Part shown: piece after piece, positions 21,801-29,699 of the stretch
Layout of the letters: each line of letters opens with the position of its first letter
Numbering within the stretch: the first letter of the stretch is position 1
Assembly: GCF_001949145.1 (NCBI RefSeq)
Contig: NW_019091468.1
Span: 138,912 to 202,911 of the forward strand
Direction: 5' to 3'
DNA from: Acanthaster planci
Taxonomy: Eukaryota; Echinodermata; Asteroidea; Valvatida; Acanthasteridae
Length of the DNA: 64,000 nt
The notes under the pieces: model-generated
Told to the model about the DNA's origin: nothing
Seen by the model: the letters and a program-made list of their open reading frames with translations, nothing else
Databases searched by the model: none
Position numbers and translations under genes: made by a program

Positions 21801-22212
21801 GCCCTTGTCATTTCAAAATCGAACTTACTGCTAAGGACTTGCTCGAGTTCCAGCCAAAAGCGTCGGCCGGAAGGTGCAGAATCGTAGTCTGCCCAGCCAT
21901 CCGAACCCGCCAACAGCTTAACGCCCACCACGTGACCAGTTGACATGACCATCTGAACTTTGACCTCCCGAAAATGCTTCAGGACGTAATCGGCGCTCGT
22001 GTTGGCCAAGGTGTGGAGGTTAGCAACTGTGAAACTATCTCGGTAGTGACTGATGTGTAGATCGTGAATGATGAGCTTGATCTTTGATCCTGGAGTGGCT
22101 GTTACTGTCCAATTACAGTGTATGGTTGTGTTGACGTCACTGGGATAATGTGGTGATTTCAGGTGGTAGGATCCCGTTGGTCCAAGAAATATTGACTCCG
22201 TCCCGCATACAT
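11603..22212 (-). CDS. CUB-LDLa-LRR relaxin-receptor-like GPCR, whole gene model
   Basis: This is a multi-exon gene read 22212 to 11603 and assembled from GT-AG splice sites, matching phases and domain order. Order: CUB, LDLa, LRRNT, eight 72-nt LRR exons, an 84-nt LRR-end exon, then hinge plus seven-helix domain. The exons sum to 2587 nt, about 860 residues. LDLa followed by LRRs and a class A 7TM is the plan of type C LGRs (vertebrate RXFP1/2, mollusc GRL101), which sit in the plasma membrane and are typically peptide-hormone receptors coupled to cAMP. CUB exits in phase 1, LDLa is 1-1, LRRNT is 1-2 and all LRR exons are 2-2. The only misfit is the last junction: the 84-nt exon leaves phase 2 while the best acceptor of the 7TM exon is phase 0, so a small hinge exon is missing or one site is misassigned. 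The 5' end is not secured. Introns carry several MITEs. The ligand is unknown. Confidence 0.85.
12950..13103. mobile_element. Fold-back MITE between the 7TM and LRR-end exons
   Basis: Arms 12950-13010 and 13044-13103 are inverted copies sharing GGGCGTTTTCGAAA, CGGCTTAGACTTTGGT and GGTTCC. It lies in the last intron of the LRR-GPCR, where a hinge exon seems to be missing. Confidence 0.75.
13646..13729 (-). CDS. LRR-end exon (84 nt) of the LRR-GPCR
   Basis: The acceptor TATATTTCAG|G and donor TTTCT|GTAAGT bracket 84 nt. Entry and exit are phase 2, as in the other LRR exons. The translation ends ...DKHELEHMSDLRFL, with LRR-like leucine spacing. It is 12 nt longer than the 72-nt norm and lacks the usual Asn of the LxxN motif, as terminal repeats often do. 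It would splice to the hinge/7TM exon, but the phases do not match (2 into 0). Confidence 0.65.
14377..14448 (-). CDS. LRR exon 8 of the LRR-GPCR
   Basis: A 72-nt exon, phase 2 in and 2 out, between ACACTTTTCAG| and |GTAAGTG. It encodes one leucine-rich repeat with the motif FENNPWTVIEPGALNGL, carrying Asn at the LxxN position and the IEPGAL signature of LGR repeats. It belongs to the extracellular ligand-binding horseshoe. Confidence 0.85.
14561..14686. mobile_element. Fold-back MITE, GTCGACAGAT family, copy 1
   Basis: Arms share TTCACA.TA.TG, CTCCAAG, TTGCAACG and TTGGCCAACACG in inverted order; the centre reads GGGTCGACAGAT. Reads almost the same on both strands, giving matching false frames. 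Intronic in the LRR-GPCR. Confidence 0.75.
15202..15443 (+). mobile_element. GGGCGGATCCAGGATTTTCC element, copy 1
   Basis: Starts GGGCGGATCCAGGATTTTCC and shares GGGGCGTGAACGAA, CAGCAATGGTAA, CTCTGTGGT and CAATTTCAGGCAGTTT with the copy at 29411. The right TIR is lost; it fades at GGAAGCGCCC. Intronic in the LRR-GPCR. Confidence 0.7.
15562..15633 (-). CDS. LRR exon 7 of the LRR-GPCR
   Basis: A 72-nt exon, phase 2-2, acceptor CTTCATCTAG|A and donor ATATT|GTGAGT. It encodes one LRR containing LRENLLTVLQTDMFSHL. Too short to stand out as an open frame; found by its splice sites and the 72-nt rule. Confidence 0.85.
16202..16273 (-). CDS. LRR exon 6 of the LRR-GPCR
   Basis: A 72-nt exon, phase 2-2, acceptor TTTGTTTCAG|A and donor AATTT|GTAAGTG. 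It encodes a textbook LRR with LVENQISSIEPHAFRGLGKL. Confidence 0.88.
16562..16633 (-). CDS. LRR exon 5 of the LRR-GPCR
   Basis: A 72-nt exon, phase 2-2, acceptor TTTTTCCTAG|G and donor AGTCT|GTAAGT. It encodes one LRR with LGTNRIRELKANTFRHL. Confidence 0.87.
17341..17412 (-). CDS. LRR exon 4 of the LRR-GPCR
   Basis: A 72-nt exon, phase 2-2, acceptor TATATTTTAG|G and donor ACGTT|GTAAGT. It encodes one LRR with LDENNITSVREEMFKGL. Confidence 0.88.
17650..17721 (-). CDS. LRR exon 3 of the LRR-GPCR
   Basis: A 72-nt exon, phase 2-2, acceptor TTATTGCAG|G and donor TTTCT|GTAAGC. It encodes one LRR with TNKNHLNTIDSGVFQALESL. Confidence 0.86.
18080..18151 (-). CDS. LRR exon 2 of the LRR-GPCR
   Basis: A 72-nt exon, phase 2-2, acceptor TTTTATGTAG|A and donor CTTCT|GTAAGT. 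It encodes one LRR with LEDNQLTRLKRGYFSGL. Confidence 0.88.
18450..18521 (-). CDS. LRR exon 1 of the LRR-GPCR
   Basis: A 72-nt exon, phase 2-2, acceptor CGACGCAG|T and donor ACTTT|GTAAGT. It encodes one LRR with LRKNNITDLEPGRFQKF. Confidence 0.88.
19468..19597 (-). CDS. LRRNT cap exon of the LRR-GPCR
   Basis: A 130-nt exon, phase 1 in and 2 out, acceptor TTTAATGCAG|AT and donor AAACT|GTGAGT. It encodes the Cys-rich N-terminal LRR cap: a cluster CPKDCSC, then a fourth cysteine in IVNCSNHPN, then LPRIMKKL leading into the first repeat. The cap closes the hydrophobic core of the LRR horseshoe. Confidence 0.85.
20223..20405 (+). mobile_element. TA-flanked MITE with CRE, copy 2
   Basis: Same element and orientation as 7253-7443 with a few substitutions and small indels; the TIRs, TA flanks and GTGACGTCAC are retained. 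It sits in the intron between the LDLa and LRRNT exons of the LRR-GPCR. Confidence 0.8.
20694..20874 (+). mobile_element. MITE, GGTTCATACTT family
   Basis: Ends GGCCGGTTCATACTTGGCG and CACCTGAAGTATGAACCAAC are imperfect inverted repeats. Related ends occur at 50307-50670 and a partial relative at 62304-62460. Intronic in the LRR-GPCR. Confidence 0.6.
21251..21385 (-). CDS. LDLa module exon of the LRR-GPCR
   Basis: A 135-nt exon, phase 1-1 and symmetrical, acceptor ATATTGCAG|AT and donor TGTC|GTAAGTG. It encodes one complete LDL-receptor class A module with six cysteines (ECS, FLCE, NICV, GRCD, IDCPD, RNC). The acidic calcium cage DALIDCPDQSDERNC is intact. In relaxin receptors this module is needed for receptor activation; that role is assumed here from the family. 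Confidence 0.9.
21829..22212 (-). CDS. CUB domain exon of the LRR-GPCR
   Basis: A 384-nt exon, phase 1 in and 1 out, acceptor CTATTTCAACAG|AT and donor CTTAGCA|GTAAGT. It encodes about 128 residues with CUB features: opening VCGTESIFL, then GSYHLKSPHYPSDVNTTIHC and NWTVTATPGSKIKLIIHD, and closing RRFWLELEQVL. Only the first cysteine pair of the usual four is seen. The phase 1 exit joins cleanly to the LDLa exon (codon A|AT, Asn), which supports one gene. The open frame runs past the donor to 21614 but that part looks like intron. Confidence 0.82.
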
Positions 22213-22550
22213 CTGTTGAAATAGAACAATGGTCGACAAATATTCAAAACAAATCTTTCATGGAAAAAATGAAAATTGACGTACATGGTTGTCACTTTTG
22301 ATTTTAGCTGATAGGCAAATATAAACAATTTGTCCAAGTCATGAATACTTCGAGTAAACCTGTCGTTTTCCAGTGCAAGTCAATGCGAAAGGGAACTCCA
22401 ATGGAATAAATGTGAGGGGGTCATTTGGTATTGCTACGGATAGCTGAGAACAGGAGCGTCCCTTAGCAGTAACAACAGTAGCGGATATGATTCTATCCAG
22501 TGGTCTACTGACAAACATACCTCGAGAAAAAGATGATACAGGTTATGAAA

Positions 22551-22736
22551 CAGCTGGGAGGTGGATATCGTATATATGGAACAGCTGGGAGGTGGATATC
22601 GTGTTTATGGAATAGCTGGGAGGTGGATATCGTGTTTATGGAACAGCTGGAAGGTGGATATCGTGTTTATGAAACAGCTGGGAGGTGGATATCGTATTCA
22701 TGGAACAGCTGGGAGGTGGATATCGTATTTTAATAG
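22551..22736 (+). repeat. 31-bp minisatellite, six copies
   Basis: CAGCTGGGAGGTGGATATCG plus an 11-bp variable segment repeats at 22551, 22582, 22613, 22644, 22675 and 22706. Each unit holds CAGCTG and GATATC. Because 31 is not a multiple of 3, the apparent repeat peptides change frame and are not genes. It lies about 340 bp upstream of the CUB exon. Confidence 0.95.
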
Positions 22737-23527
22737 TCGCATCAACTGGTACTGTTTACAGTTTACTACTGTCATTTAGGTGTACTTGAACTCAATTGAG
22801 TACAACTTTCACTTCGACAATTTTGAAATAAAAATAGGGGAGACGGAAAAACAGAAGAAATTTTCCATTCACATTGACCATTGAAGACGTCAGCACTGAC
22901 ATCATAAACCCCAAGAAACAAGAAAGACTCTACTTGTGGCTTTTTGCTGTAGGCCCGTTTCGAAAAACGAGGACACGATGATCTCTTTGTCAGTCCCCAA
23001 CACCTCCATTATGAAGCTCATGCAGAGCTAATAGCAAAATTGTGTACATGACGTTGAAGAACGTTAACTAACGATCTTGAAAAATGTTGGTCCGGAAATC
23101 ACTTTACTTACTGAGGAAAATAATCGGGTAATTTTATTTTCATATACTTAAAAGATATTGTTGCTGCAGGGAAAACAAATGATCAATTTCGCCTGCGTAC
23201 GCGAGTGGTAGAATTTATTCTTCAAAAATCTACACAATAAGCCTACACCAGTAACATTGGTCTGCGCAATACAACTCCATCATCCGATTAAGTTATTTTA
23301 GCTTGAGACATTAATAATTAACAATAAGGCAATTAAGCTGTTGCAGCACATAGCCAATGCTGCCAGTTTCTGTCTGTACAAACAATTTACGATTGGTGTG
23401 CCTAACAGATAAATGTGTGGCGACTGTATCAAAGAACATTCGAGATGTGTTGATTCCGCCCTGCTTCCTTGAAAGGTGAACCGTCTACCAGCTGAAATAG
23501 TTCAATATTCGTGAGGCCAGACAATAC

Positions 23528-23626
23528 CTAAAGAACTCCAGTTCTGAGCAAGAATATTGCGGCTGCCAAAGCGATAACGGGCAAACATTGTCTCCCAACT
23601 GCAAATCTTGTCTTCTCGGGTTTCAT
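23528..23626 (-). CDS. Possible signal-peptide exon upstream of the CUB exon (doubtful)
   Basis: A minus-strand ATG at 23626 opens 32 codons with a basic start and the hydrophobic run CLPVIALAAAIFLL, a plausible signal sequence. The next GT donor (TTTAG|GTATTG) follows directly on an in-frame TAG, so as written it cannot splice in frame to the CUB exon 1.3 kb downstream. It is a chance frame, a sequencing error or a broken first exon. Confidence 0.25.
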   Translation of the reverse strand: MKPEKTRFAVGRQCLPVIALAAAIFLLRTGVL

Positions 23627-24112
23627 ATCCTAGCCTTGTACAAAGTGCAGTTTCAGCCTTGTTTAGGTACAACTTCAACTCGTGCTAAATGCATTTCAAA
23701 CAATATGAAATCGACAATTCCATGAGCAACCCAAGAAGTGCCAATTGCCCTGGGCGGAATCTCTTGTGCACTTCAAGCCGTCTGAAATAATATCTGACGA
23801 CCTGGTCACCCCACTTGTTTATCAATTGGCCACAAAAGTTCAATTGAAACCGAATAACCTTTTTTGTGAATCTCCGTGGCGCTATTTGCGATATTGAAAG
23901 TCACAGAATTTTGAAAACTGACGTGAAATGAAGCCTAAATACGGAGAATGTAACATGAATTTCACTCAGTATCGTTCGCTGCAAATACATTTTTTGAAAA
24001 GAATTTTAGTTTTTTTCCCCCACAATTTTTAAACACTGGCTCTTTTCCTGGTGCTCGTAATGCCCTGACTAGGACTGTGATGTTACTTCAGGCACTCATT
24101 TTACCCTAAAGG

Positions 24113-24151
24113 GAACGTTCTGAGGATCTTGAGAACGTTCTGAGGATCTTG
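24113..24151 (+). repeat. 20-bp direct tandem repeat
   Basis: GAACGTTCTGAGGATCTTG occurs twice with a 20-bp period. Confidence 0.85.
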
Positions 24152-25559
24152 TAAACCCAAATGTGGCTCACAGTTGCAGTGCAAATGCCTGCCCTTAAGA
24201 TGGAACTGACTCACAAGAAAAAAAATCAAAGCCTTGAGTTACTGTGTTCACTGGAAAGTAAAAACGGGTGGGTACTGCTCAACATGTGCGATTACGTTTG
24301 GTTTGGTTTAGTATATGAGTAAATAATACATTGAGCATAAAATATGCAAGGCTTCTCAGAAGCTGGAAATCAAATCATATACTGGGATTTCTCTAACCAA
24401 TCGCAGAACATGTACAACAAGTAAACATAACATGTAAATGGTATGATCAAATTAGATTAAGTGGACAGCTACTGAAAAACGAATAGGAAAACGGCCCGGA
24501 GGCTTGCTATTCCTTCCAGTCGAAATGCACCTTTTCTCGATCTTTTTCCATTTTTCTATAAATAAACATAGCTTTGCAGATAGCAGTGCTTTGAGGAAAG
24601 CTTAGTTTTCTTATTTTCACTGACACCGGAGAGGAGTTTTAAGTGCATTTTTGTCTTAAAGCGACACATGCAGTTCTGATTTCAGTCCTAAAGAAAAATG
24701 TGTACTGACTGTACGTCCCGTCAGTGATTAGAACCCTCTGCGCATAACCAGCTGTAGGGAACTGCCCGTGAACATTAACATTTGCAACTCATACTAAGTA
24801 AAAACCCACCCATCGTGTAAACGCTGTTTGTATAGCCATTTCCATTTTCAAACAAAGGCATATCCTATGGGAATTCGAATTAAAGGACGCATTTTGCAAA
24901 AGGGGAAAACTAAAGCAGACAGACCAAGACCGCAACAAAATATCAAACAAATAACTGGGATGCATGTGTTTTAAGGACGAATGGGGGTCACTAGGGTATG
25001 AAAAGGGGATATTAGGGAGAGGGTATTGAGGGAATTTTATCACTCAATATTTTGCCTATTGTAGTAAGATAATTATTGAAACGATTGGCTCAGTTGTATG
25101 GATCATCAATATTTTCACCGTCAATATCAGTACTGTGGATTTCAGGATAATTGCGTTATTAATTACTTTCAGTAAGTTTCGAATACTGGTTTTCACTTGT
25201 TGAAGCCGGTCAAATTACTATGTGCGTTTAATGGTACGAAGAGCATTAGTTAAGACGTTTTCATAACGAACATATTTTGCTCGATTGGAATCAGTACGAC
25301 GTGACATATATCGACGGTAAAGCTTATGATAACGGATTTACATGAGCTTACAGTAACCGAAGGAAATTTGGGTGTTACCTCTCTTGACAAGGATGTCTCT
25401 TGTGAATCACACGTATACTTGTTGATAAGTGAATCTCAGACATCCGTAGAGTTATTGAAAGCAAGTGAGAGTTAACCAGTCACAAGAAGTCAGATCATTA
25501 TTTAAATTATTCCTGTTTTCTTTCGTATATTTACGTGTATACATAGACCTGCATTGGAA

Positions 25560-26841
25560 CGAGCCACAATTAAAGGGAATAATGTAAATATTGGAAAATG
25601 GTCAGAAATATCAGCGATTGGAACACGGGCATCTGGAGATTGTCAATAAGTGTAGCTGATGTATCAAGTGAGTCTTGTAGGTTTGTAAATAAGTAGCGCA
25701 AACTAAAATGAGTGAATTGTATCAAGAAATTCGTGGGACTGGTTGCTATCAATATTCATAAAGTTCACGTTGAAATCACCATATATCAATGAGAATTTAC
25801 TTTCTTTTGTGACATCTTCCAGTATTGCCCGGTGACTTGTTATGAATTGGTTAAAGTTGGTTAAACTCGGTGGTTTATAGACCATCACACCAACCAACAG
25901 ATTTTTGCACTGACAAGGAGTGATGATTTCAGCAAAAAAATCATCACTCCTTTTCCTTATCAAGATCATCAAAGTGGAGACTTGACAACAGATACAATGC
26001 TACACTTCCTCCTTTCCTTCTGTGTTTTTAGTCTCCAAGTTATAACCGGAAATCCCGAGATTTGGGTTATGGTTGACATTTAGCCAAGTTTCACTCATAC
26101 CGATTAGTTGAGTTGTGATTTAGTGGGTACAAACAAACTTTCAAGTTAGCAATATTTTTATTCAAACTTCTATCATTAACATGTAAAAAGGAAACTTTGT
26201 CGACGGCATCATACTTAAAAAGATCAACAAATTTTTCGTGGGAGTAATTTTCTGTAGAAATAAGTCGAAAAGTGTTTTCCGAGTCATCGATCTGCACATG
26301 AGTAGTTGATTCTTGTGGGTTAGACTTTGGCGAGTATCTGGGTTGGTTAGTAACCGGCAGGTATTTATCCATCCCGAGCTGAAGTGCACCCCCAATCGGC
26401 AAAAGAAAGACAGGTGGCCACAAGCGGGTTCTTGCACGCGTTTGCGTGTACGCAAAGACCTTACATGGCGGAATAAATTAGTTACGCGTACTCAGCGTGT
26501 TCCGCGTCAAACGCGCATTATTACTTGCGTGCCTCACGGCGCGCCCATGCGGTGAGCATCCCCTAAAACACGCCCTCTTTTGTGCCTCTCGGGGTGGATA
26601 GCGACATCGTTGATAACTTGAGAAAATTCATATGAGTCAAGGCCGGTACATGGGAATGCATCTGCAATGCAACATGGACAGAACCATGGATCGTCTTGAT
26701 TTGGCAAATTGATATAATCAGCAAGTGTCAACTCTGCACAATTTAGATGAGTTGATTTGTTTTGCAAGAATCACAAAGAATAGCTTTCTGATTACTTCTT
26801 ACCTGGTTATGACAGATTGGACAAGGGAATCTAGTTGGCAT
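25560..26841 (-). mobile_element. LINE ORF2 remnant: zinc ribbon and AP endonuclease, no RT
   Basis: From ATG at 26841 the frame reads MPTRFPCPICHNQVRSNQKA, then CDSC, and after a frameshift HLNCAELTLADYINLPN and PWFCPCC: the PHD-like Cys cluster at the head of ORF2 in some CR1-like LINEs. Further on come SFLHVNDRSLNKN (endonuclease start), VYKPP, LIYGDFNVNF (catalytic Asp/Asn motif) and ADISDHFPIF (the SDHxP motif). Several frameshifts and stops are present. A GC-rich insert near 26440-26560 interrupts it. The reverse transcriptase that should follow below 25560 is absent. Confidence 0.72.
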
Positions 26842-27050
26842 TATTTATAATGAACAAGCGAGACAACACAACCACTATACAGTTACAAAGCTGGACAAAA
26901 TAAAAACAACACACGAAACAACCCAGCACGAACGAGGGAGGGTAACAGTTACATAAGTAGACAAGGTATATCAATTATGTTTCCAGTGAGAATAAGTAAT
27001 ACATTACACCAGGTAAATAGAAAGACACTGCATCCATATGCAATTAATGG

Positions 27051-27710
27051 TTAGGGTGCATATCTTTGTCCCTCAATGTACAGGTGCCCGTTCCGAAATG
27101 CCCGATTCTTTCCATCTTGATATGCCTTATGCACTACTTCCTTTAGGCTGCTCTGTTTTTTGCGAGGTGAGCAGCTGGAAGATCCTCGACCATAAAAATT
27201 CCACAGCTGGACAGGGCCGCTCTACATCTGAGCAATATCGCTTGGCGCTCTTGGCGGTAGAGGGAATTTGGCGAGGATACCGCGGGTTTCCCCTTTGCTG
27301 GCCGTCCAGAGCGATGTGCGTTCTCGATTTCTGGTTCTAAGTTGCACTTGTCTTTCAGGATCAGTGCTTGATTTTGTCAAAGGGGTAATCAGGTGGTCCA
27401 CTGGGGAGTTCTGCAATTCCTCCAAAGCGTAAGTTGTAACTGCTTGAATAGCGCTCAAGTCTGGTTGCAACTTCTTCAGATGAGTGAGTTTCTTTTGCTT
27501 TAATAATACAAGTCGTCCGGTGCCCCCCACCCGGACAGTATTAATACCATCTGCATCACTGAGCAGTTGAATGAAGATTGTGGCTGAAAGACTGGAGACT
27601 GGGCAACAAGAGGGCGTACATGGAACCCTCCCCAGGAGGAGAAGATAAAGAGGGAGAAGGAGTTCACGAAGGTTAACGCAGGTGTCCACTTCAAGAGTGA
27701 AATAAATCAC
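27051..27710 (-). mobile_element. LINE ORF1 remnant
   Basis: Minus-strand frames with a frameshift: the first has LTHLKKLQPDLSAIQAV, and the end reads GKNRAFRNGHLYIEGQRYAP then stop, the usual ending of ORF1 in CR1/Jockey-group non-LTR retrotransposons. It lies directly upstream of an ORF2 start at 26841 on the same strand. Confidence 0.5.
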
Positions 27711-28302
27711 TCACCAAACTAACACGATTTCGCTTTTAGTAATATCCATGTCTGAGATCATCACGCTTAGTTTTATTCGTTTGAAATGCGTACGCTTTCA
27801 AGAAATTACTCGTTGCACTTAAAATAAACAAATATGGTGCCGTGTGATGTTTATAACGACTGGCAAAAATAATAAATCAAGACGTCAAGGGGGACTTGAC
27901 TGCGCATACTAAGCACTCGAAAAAGATAAATTAGCTGTGTCAAAAAAACCAGAGGTGTGCTTTGAAAATTGATGAATTCCGCGTAATTAAATTTAAAAAA
28001 GCACACTCATTCATGAGGCATGAACAAACCTCAAAACCGAACCCAAGAAGAGAGACTCTAGAAAAGGGCAAATTTCTTTCAGAATTTTGTCATTAACATA
28101 ACAGAAAATATAGGACAGTAACAAAGTATTAGATTGGACTTTCAACACGTGCACGGCTTTACTAGCAGGGTCGTAGTTTGCATCAATTTGTCAGTCCCCA
28201 TCGAAGCATTTCCATCGTCCTCTAAATAGGTTTTTGCACTGAAAGCCATTAAGTTCCAGCTCAGGGCTTACCAAAGACAGCAGCAGTTCCTTCTTGTTAC
28301 AG

Positions 28303-28521
28303 GTGACATTCGGGAATGATAATGGTTATGCAAAGTATCGGCCTCGACTCGAAAATATGAGACCATTAGCGGTGCCATTTGCAGGCGAGGAATTTCCCAA
28401 CGGCTCTCAGCTGTGGCCGCAGCCACTGATCCGCGAGCATAGTCGAAGCGACACTTCTCCCGTCACGAGCTGCTCTCACCCTACGCAGCCGTCAACAAGC
28501 TTTAGCGTGTGCTACCCTTAA
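28303..28521 (+). CDS. Candidate terminal exon, function unknown
   Basis: An acceptor with a pyrimidine-rich tract, CCTTCTTGTTACAG|, is followed by 72 sense codons and TAA in phase 0. The peptide is hydrophilic and Pro/Ser-rich, with YAKYRPRLENMRPLAVPF, EEFPNGSQLWPQPL and SCSHPTQPSTSFSVCYP. It resembles a cytoplasmic tail or linker. No upstream partner exon was identified and no close AATAAA is seen. It could belong to a plus-strand gene starting outside the examined exons. Confidence 0.35.
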   Translation: MTFGNDNGYAKYRPRLENMRPLAVPFAGEEFPNGSQLWPQPLIREHSRSDTSPVTSCSHPTQPSTSFSVCYP

Positions 28522-29410
28522 ATCATCTCCATGGGGCGGCATGACTGCATAATCGCGTGTAGTCACATTGCGCTAGAATGATACTCGCTCCCTGCTGCCG
28601 TGACCCAGATTGTCCGGCATTAACAGACTTCGCTGCAGTTGAGCAAATGCACCCACCAAGAGATACCCTGGTTACCTCACGAATTCCTTCTTTTATGACA
28701 AAATATTTTCAGTGGTAATGAAGAAGGTGGCATCTTGCTCCAATTTGAGAACGAATTATGTTACTGAAAAACAAACGAAGCGCCCGTCAGGCCCGCATTC
28801 TTTACCAAGTGCAAATATCCATGGTTCATGCTGTGGCTACTCCTGTGAGTGGTCGGTTGGTTGAACCGTGTCAAATAGAACTGGGATGAAGAGTGAAACG
28901 AGTAACAAGTCTGCCCGAAGCAAACCCCAAACCGAAAATGTGATAATGAGAGGTGCATTCTGCGCCAGCAAAACGGAATCTGCCCCCCCACTGACTTTTT
29001 TTCCGATATCACCCAGTGCAATTTTTTTCAGGAGTTGAAGCTTTAGGAATTTCTAGAGTCATTTTAACACCGATTTGGCAAAAATCAAGCCTATCGTTCT
29101 TGCGCAGCACGTATTTTTCAGGGACAGGTATTTTCCGAGATGGACATGCAACGGAGAGAACCCCCCTCGCCTTTGTTTTGGCCATTGTTTTATTGGAATC
29201 TCGGGAATTCTTTTCAGACATAAAAGGAGGTGTTTACCGTTATAATAGTCTAGAGTGTGTATAGGAACATGTGGGGGGACCCCTTTGTCTCATTTCTTGC
29301 TGGGTATATGTAACGATAAGGAGTGTTTTGACACGCATACCAAGTTTAAAAAAATTCGAGTGTGGCACAGCCAAGTTCTTGGAGGGGATCCAGCTCCGGC
29401 TGTGAGATCA

Positions 29411-29695
29411 GGGGCGGATCCAGGATTTTCCCAAGGGGGGGGGCTGTGATTCCGGATTTTCCAATTGGGGGGCGTGAACGAAAGCAGCAATGGTAAAATG
29501 CCTGCGAGCGCGTAGCGCGAAGCCCTTACGGCGCGGGGTCCAGGCCCGTTTGGGATTCTAGCCGCTCTGTGGTACAATTTCAGGCAGTTTGACCCCTCTT
29601 TTTTCTTTTCCATCCCTTCCTTCTACTATATTTATTTATTTTGTCGGTGAAAAAAGGGGGGACGTGTGCCCCCAAGCCCATCTGGATCCGCCCCT
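29411..29695 (+). mobile_element. GGGCGGATCCAGGATTTTCC element, copy 2, both ends
   Basis: TIRs GGGGCGGATCCAGGATTTT and ATCTGGATCCGCCCC bracket a non-coding body. It shares long blocks with 15202-15443. Elements with this end are widespread in marine invertebrate genomes (general knowledge). Confidence 0.8.
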
Positions 29696-29699
29696 GGAG

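Larger units (their letters stand above)
22740..25559. other. No gene recognised; 5' flank or first intron of the LRR-GPCR
   Basis: AT-rich, with a 20-bp tandem repeat at 24113 and the doubtful signal-peptide frame at 23626-23528. Confidence 0.45.

Noticed and set aside
21614-21828. Extension of the CUB open frame beyond the donor at 21829
   Set aside because: The CUB fold is complete before the donor CTTAGCA|GTAAGT, and splicing there joins the LDLa exon in phase; the rest is intron that happens to stay open.
22533-22779. Repeat peptides of 66 and 72 residues over the 31-bp minisatellite
   Set aside because: A period of 31 shifts frame each unit; these are translation artefacts of a tandem repeat.
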